NCBI GenBank assembly: GCA_022749755.1
Contig: CM040447.1
Location: 14,178,087 to 14,242,086, forward strand
Length of the DNA: 64,000 bases
Direction of reading: 5' to 3'
Source of the DNA: Azadirachta indica
Lineage: Eukaryota > Streptophyta > Magnoliopsida > Sapindales > Meliaceae
Part shown: positions 59,801 through 64,000 of the stretch, in pieces
Numbering within the stretch: the first letter of the stretch is position 1
How the letters are laid out: each line of letters starts with the position of its first letter
Notes under the pieces: generated by a model
Database searches by the model: none
What the model was told of the DNA's origin: nothing
What the model saw: only the letters and a program-made list of their open reading frames with translations
Made by a program: the position numbers and the translations under genes

Positions 59801-62307
59801 AATTCTTCTAATAACTATGGTTACAAGCTTTCCTTTTAGCTGTCCATAGGAGGTAGGGTTAGAAATTACTGCATTGGTCATGGAGTTAATGACTCGCATT
59901 GCCTTATGGATGCAATATACAAGCTCATTTTGGATTATAGAAGATTGGGGTGAAATTCTAAAGGGCTTACATGGTCAAAGGCGGCCCGTGTTTCTGTGAT
60001 GCCATAGTAAGTTCAAATATCATAGATGAAGTACTATCACCATAAATTAATTATTCTAAAGGCATGATCAATAGAAAGCATTGGTCTTGAGGTGATTTCC
60101 AGGTTCCTACTTTTTCTTGATTCTTTAAATAACCTACTAGCTCATAAAACTTCCATTTTTTACTTTCTGTGTTGTATATTGAGGTGAGATTAGACTTCTG
60201 ACTTGATACCAACAGATGCTGTGCTTCTATTTCTATGAGTTCTTGGCTTTGTTGCACTGTGCTAATCACTGCCCAAATGAAAAGGTGAAATTGCCTTGAC
60301 ACCATGATATATTTTTTTTTTAGGAAGTTACTGATAATAATTTGTCTATGGAAGGTATCTTTCTGGGATGACGATGACATTGTAAATTAACTATACCTGG
60401 TTTAAAGTAACACTTTCTTGGAATATAAATCCAGCTTTAATTTGCATGGCATTGTTTTTGCAGATGTCTTTGCCACAATCCTTCAATTTACTAAGTTCCT
60501 TAAAATTTTATCTGCATTCTACCTAATTTGGTCTCATTTAAGTAAAATTTTGTTCTGTTGTATAACATTTATGTGCTATTTTAAGCCTTGATTGCTTTAG
60601 ATGTTAACATAAGGCATATATGTTTACTGTACTCATGCTCCTAATTCAAATTTGTCTCATGAAACAGTTCGTTGGTGCTTCTGTGGAACCAACTATGATG
60701 ATAATCACTGAACTTATGATGGGTGATACACTTCAGAAGTACCTGTGGAGCATACGCCCAGGTCCTCTTGATCCAAAGCTTTCTATAAGTTTTGCTTTGG
60801 ATATTTCTCGAGCTATGGAGTACTTGCATGCCAATGGCATCATTCATCGTGATCTGAAGCCAAGTAATAAATTTCCTTTTTCTTTTTAATTTTTGTTTAT
60901 TTAAGATGAGCAGTTGACACTATCTCCTCCTGTTCACAATTTTGCATTTTATTTGGTTCACATGCTTGAACACATTATCATTCTTCTCTCAACTAGAACT
61001 ATGAACATAAAGACAATACGAAAACCACCAAAACCTTTATGCTTTGTTGGCTATCTAAATGAGGTTGTTCTTCCTATGATATTGAATCAAATGGACAACT
61101 AATGCATGATTGGCAGGGATTTGTTACCCGGTGCTTATGCCTTGGTTTTAAGAAACTAAAAAGGAAAAATATATTAACTATCTAGAAATAAGCAATCAGT
61201 TGTTTAATTCTGTTTATAGTTTATACATGCCTGAAAAGATAAACTTCTTATCCCCTGCCAATTGTTGAAATGGTTGAAACCGTGTTCTGCTGATAATCTT
61301 GTTATCAAAGACTCCATGTTTATGTTTCAGGCAATTTACTCCTGACAGAGGATAAAAAGCAAATCAAGCTGGCTGATTTTGGACTGGCTAGAGAGGAGGT
61401 AATGGATGAGATGACTTGTGAGGCTGGAACTTACCGATGGATGGCTCCAGAGGTACTCCTTTTTCTTGTCTCAGAACTTAATGCAGCCAAATGAATCTTT
61501 ATATTGTATCTAATTTATTTTCTTATCTGAATTAGTTATTCAGCAGAGACCCAATTCCACATGGAGTGAAGAAACACTATGACCACAAGGTGGATGTGTA
61601 CAGCTTCTCAATTGTTCTGTGGGAGTTGCTGACAAATAAAGTTCCATTCAAGGGGCGGGATAATATAGCAATAGCATATGCTGCATCTAAAGTATGTATA
61701 ACCTTTCCATGAGCAGTAAGTTATAATACTTGCAACATGTCTTATGATTACATGCTCATTCTCATGATATTGTCTTTAAGATTCTGAAAACATCCACAGA
61801 ACTCCAAATTCAGTCACTAGAAACATGCAAGTTTCAAGTCAGCATTTAGGATCAGAATTTTTTTGCTTTAGTTTGTAGTGAAACCAAGTGTGACATATAG
61901 TGATATCCATGTTGTGAATTTGATATTATTTGTTTTATGCAGAGCAAAAAATCTGTATTCTATTAACATTTGGCTGATTTCATTTATACTTCCAGAATCA
62001 AAGGCCTAGTCTGGAGAATATTTCAGAGGAAATGGTCTCACTGTTGCAGTCTTGTTGGGCTAAGGACCCAAAAGTCCGACCTGAATTTAAAGAAATTACG
62101 GCCACCCTTTCCAACTATCTTCAGAGCTTTTATCCAACAGAAAGCATTCCTTCTAAGTTGGTCGAGAATGAAGATCCAGAGGTTGGCATGAGTGGAGATT
62201 CCTTGGCCATTGGCAATATAATAGATAAGATGGATGAGAAGAGTAAGAAATGCAGAAGTTCATTACCCTCTTTCCTCAAATGCTTTGCTGACTGCTTTCG
62301 CAATTGA
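56863..62307 (+). CDS. Raf-like/ATN1-type protein kinase, six exons, 385 aa
   Basis: Ser/Thr (possibly dual-specificity) kinase of the plant Raf-like MAPKKK group, closest by memory to At5g66710 and At3g50720. Exons 56863-57101, 59066-59198, 60668-60863, 61331-61452, 61536-61691 and 61996-62307 join in phase to 385 aa. An N-terminal tail of about 62 residues carries an acidic run (33-46, Asp/Glu). The kinase domain has the glycine loop [12 protein letters not shown] (68-79), catalytic Lys89 (VAVKLI), [14 protein letters not shown], the catalytic loop HRDLKPSN with Asp186, DFGLAREE with Asp205, and GTYRWMAPE ending at Glu230. It continues with [20 protein letters not shown] and [13 protein letters not shown]. 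All catalytic residues are present, so it should be active. The C terminus is Lys- and Cys-rich ([13 protein letters not shown], then CFADCFRN), possibly lipid-modified or membrane-near. Intron 1 is about 2.0 kb and intron 2 about 1.5 kb. Confidence 0.94.
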
Positions 62308-64000
62308 GCAAGTGGAAAGCTAAGTCATGTTCTGGGTTCTTGAAGCCTTAAAAGGGAGGGTATACGTAATTGTATTGTACTGTCATTATTGTTATACATA
62401 GCTTCGTATCAGATAAACTGTCAGTGTCATGTATTTGTGAACACCTTTTATAACTCAGAACATGAAGGTGAAAATGAAATGAAAGGAAATTATAGTATAG
62501 ATAGTTCCATAACTGATAAAGTCTCATCGCTGCATTGATTTTGTGGCCATTTACCAATTGAATATCTTTCTCACTTTCACTTTGTTTGCATCAGATATGC
62601 ATCTATTGTCTGCCCAACCCCAAGGATCATAACATGCAGCAGGCAAGCAATGGGTGGATTAATATGATGTGACGCAACAAACAGGAAGTGGTGTTGCATT
62701 GGTGCTGTCTATTATAGTTAGATCAAACAACAGGAAAGCGAACCCTGTAGAAATGACACGCTAAAAAAGATAAAGATAAATCCGACTAATACGAAATGCA
62801 AATGCAAATGCAGATAATGTTGACCGAAATGCGTGATTTGAGATGAAATGAAATGATAAAAGCTGTTGAATTTAAAAGCGGCGGATGGCAATGCAAGATG
62901 ACTAGCTCCACTTTCGCGTGATTACTCCATTTATTTTGATTGATAGGATGTAGTGAGATTGAAATTTCTGCACCATGTCATAACGCACTGCTTCTTCTTC
63001 TTCCAATAATCATGTAAGTGATTTACTAGGGTAGTTTAGATTATGAAATCATAGTCAACACATCATCCAATCACCTTTTACTTATAGTTTAAAATTAAAT
63101 TTTAAATTAAAAAAAAAAAACAGTTTATAACAACTTAATTCTTTTAAAAAAGAACAAAGGGAAAGGAAATTTTGAATAGAAAGGTAATTATGCTATTTTA
63201 TGTTATGGTGAAGATCCAACTTACGTTTCAACGAAGAGAAGGGCATAGGAAACTAATTCTGAAAATGGGATGGCAAATATGACATCAGGTAAACTCCGAG
63301 GATAATCCAGAACTACTTACTTACTACTCGTCGCCAAAGCTAGTTATACGACATGTCGCCTCCTTGTGATTCCAGTTCCGTTTAGCAGGTGACTGTCATC
63401 CAGGATCCAAAAGTGAATGTCACGGTCATTTATCTTTGAATAAGGAAGCGAATTACAATAAATATCTACTTGCAATCTGAAATCTCTTAATTTTCACAAA
63501 TCCATATTTTAATTATTTATTCGTAATAAAATTCCTTACAAATTTTTTGTTTTATCTTTTAAAAAAAAAAAATCATAGCAAAAGAGAATATTAATCCAAT
63601 TCATCTGGTAATTACCAAAAAAACGTATAAATACTGTGATAAATTCTGTGTAGACAATAAACAATAATAAATAATTATATTTTTAATATTGAAAGTCGAC
63701 TGACAATTTATATTTATTTTTATGTTTAATAACACATCAGAAGAGATCAAGGTAATTGAGCACTTGTTTTGTGTGCTCAAGTTATATTGGCTGCAGGAAG
63801 TGCGGATATTAAGAAAATAAATAATTTAGTTATTTTAAGAGTAAAAAAGAATTATAGCTTCTGTATATGGATATGATATGTTTGGAATATTTCAATGGCT
63901 GCCACGTAAGATAGTTGGTACCATGCCCTCTCCTCCTCCCGTAAGATGACGATTTAATTAATAATCGAGTACAAGGTACTGCCTGATCTGACAAAGCAGG
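62308..64000. other. Kinase 3' flank and AT-rich intergenic DNA
   Basis: The first 250 bases are probably 3' UTR. A small AAATGC triplication lies at about 62796-62812. The remainder is AT-rich with poly-A runs and no coding potential. The next gene, if near, begins beyond the window. Confidence 0.5.

Noticed and set aside
1..64000. tRNA, rRNA, known microRNA or CRISPR arrays
   Set aside because: Scanning for T-arm motifs, conserved microRNA sequences and spaced repeats by eye gave no convincing match; a covariance-model search would settle it.

Overview
The window is nuclear DNA of a flowering plant, most likely a eudicot. The sequence is AT-rich, genes are split by GT-AG introns, intergenic stretches are long and full of simple repeats, and every recognisable product is a plant family (UGT72 glycosyltransferase, HD-Zip I factor, EPFL peptide, plant Raf-like kinase). 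I cannot name the species from the sequence.

Layout: an uncharacterised 14-exon gene (+, 1698-6630); a two-exon EPFL signalling peptide gene (+, 12427-12853); two intact intronless UGT72 glucosyltransferase genes in tandem (+, 19129-20571 and 23152-24609) followed by two decayed UGT fragments (25922-26145 and 27559-27836); a 16-exon cytosolic-type aminopeptidase P gene (-, 28291-36572); a two-exon FQR1-like quinone reductase gene (-, 38960-42557); an HD-Zip I gene of the HB21/HB40/HB53 clade (+, 51428-53006); and a six-exon Raf-like/ATN1-type kinase gene (+, 56863-62307). The rest is AT-rich intergenic or intronic DNA with microsatellites, a 1.1-kb terminal-inverted-repeat element with an 8-bp target duplication in the quinone reductase intron, a probable solo LTR in the first gene, and a minisatellite in an aminopeptidase intron.

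The genes are not an operon-like pathway. What links them is ancestry. From memory of Arabidopsis loci, HB40, an FQR1-like gene, APP1 and UGT72C1 are consecutive (At4g36740-At4g36770), and UGT72E2, HB53 and a related kinase are consecutive (At5g66690-At5g66710). This window appears to hold both halves in one block, which makes it a candidate for the less-rearranged ancestral arrangement. I found no tRNA, rRNA or known microRNA, and no convincing new biological system. The items most worth following are the block synteny, the UGT birth-and-death series, the TIR element, an unusual homeodomain residue and the uncharacterised first gene.
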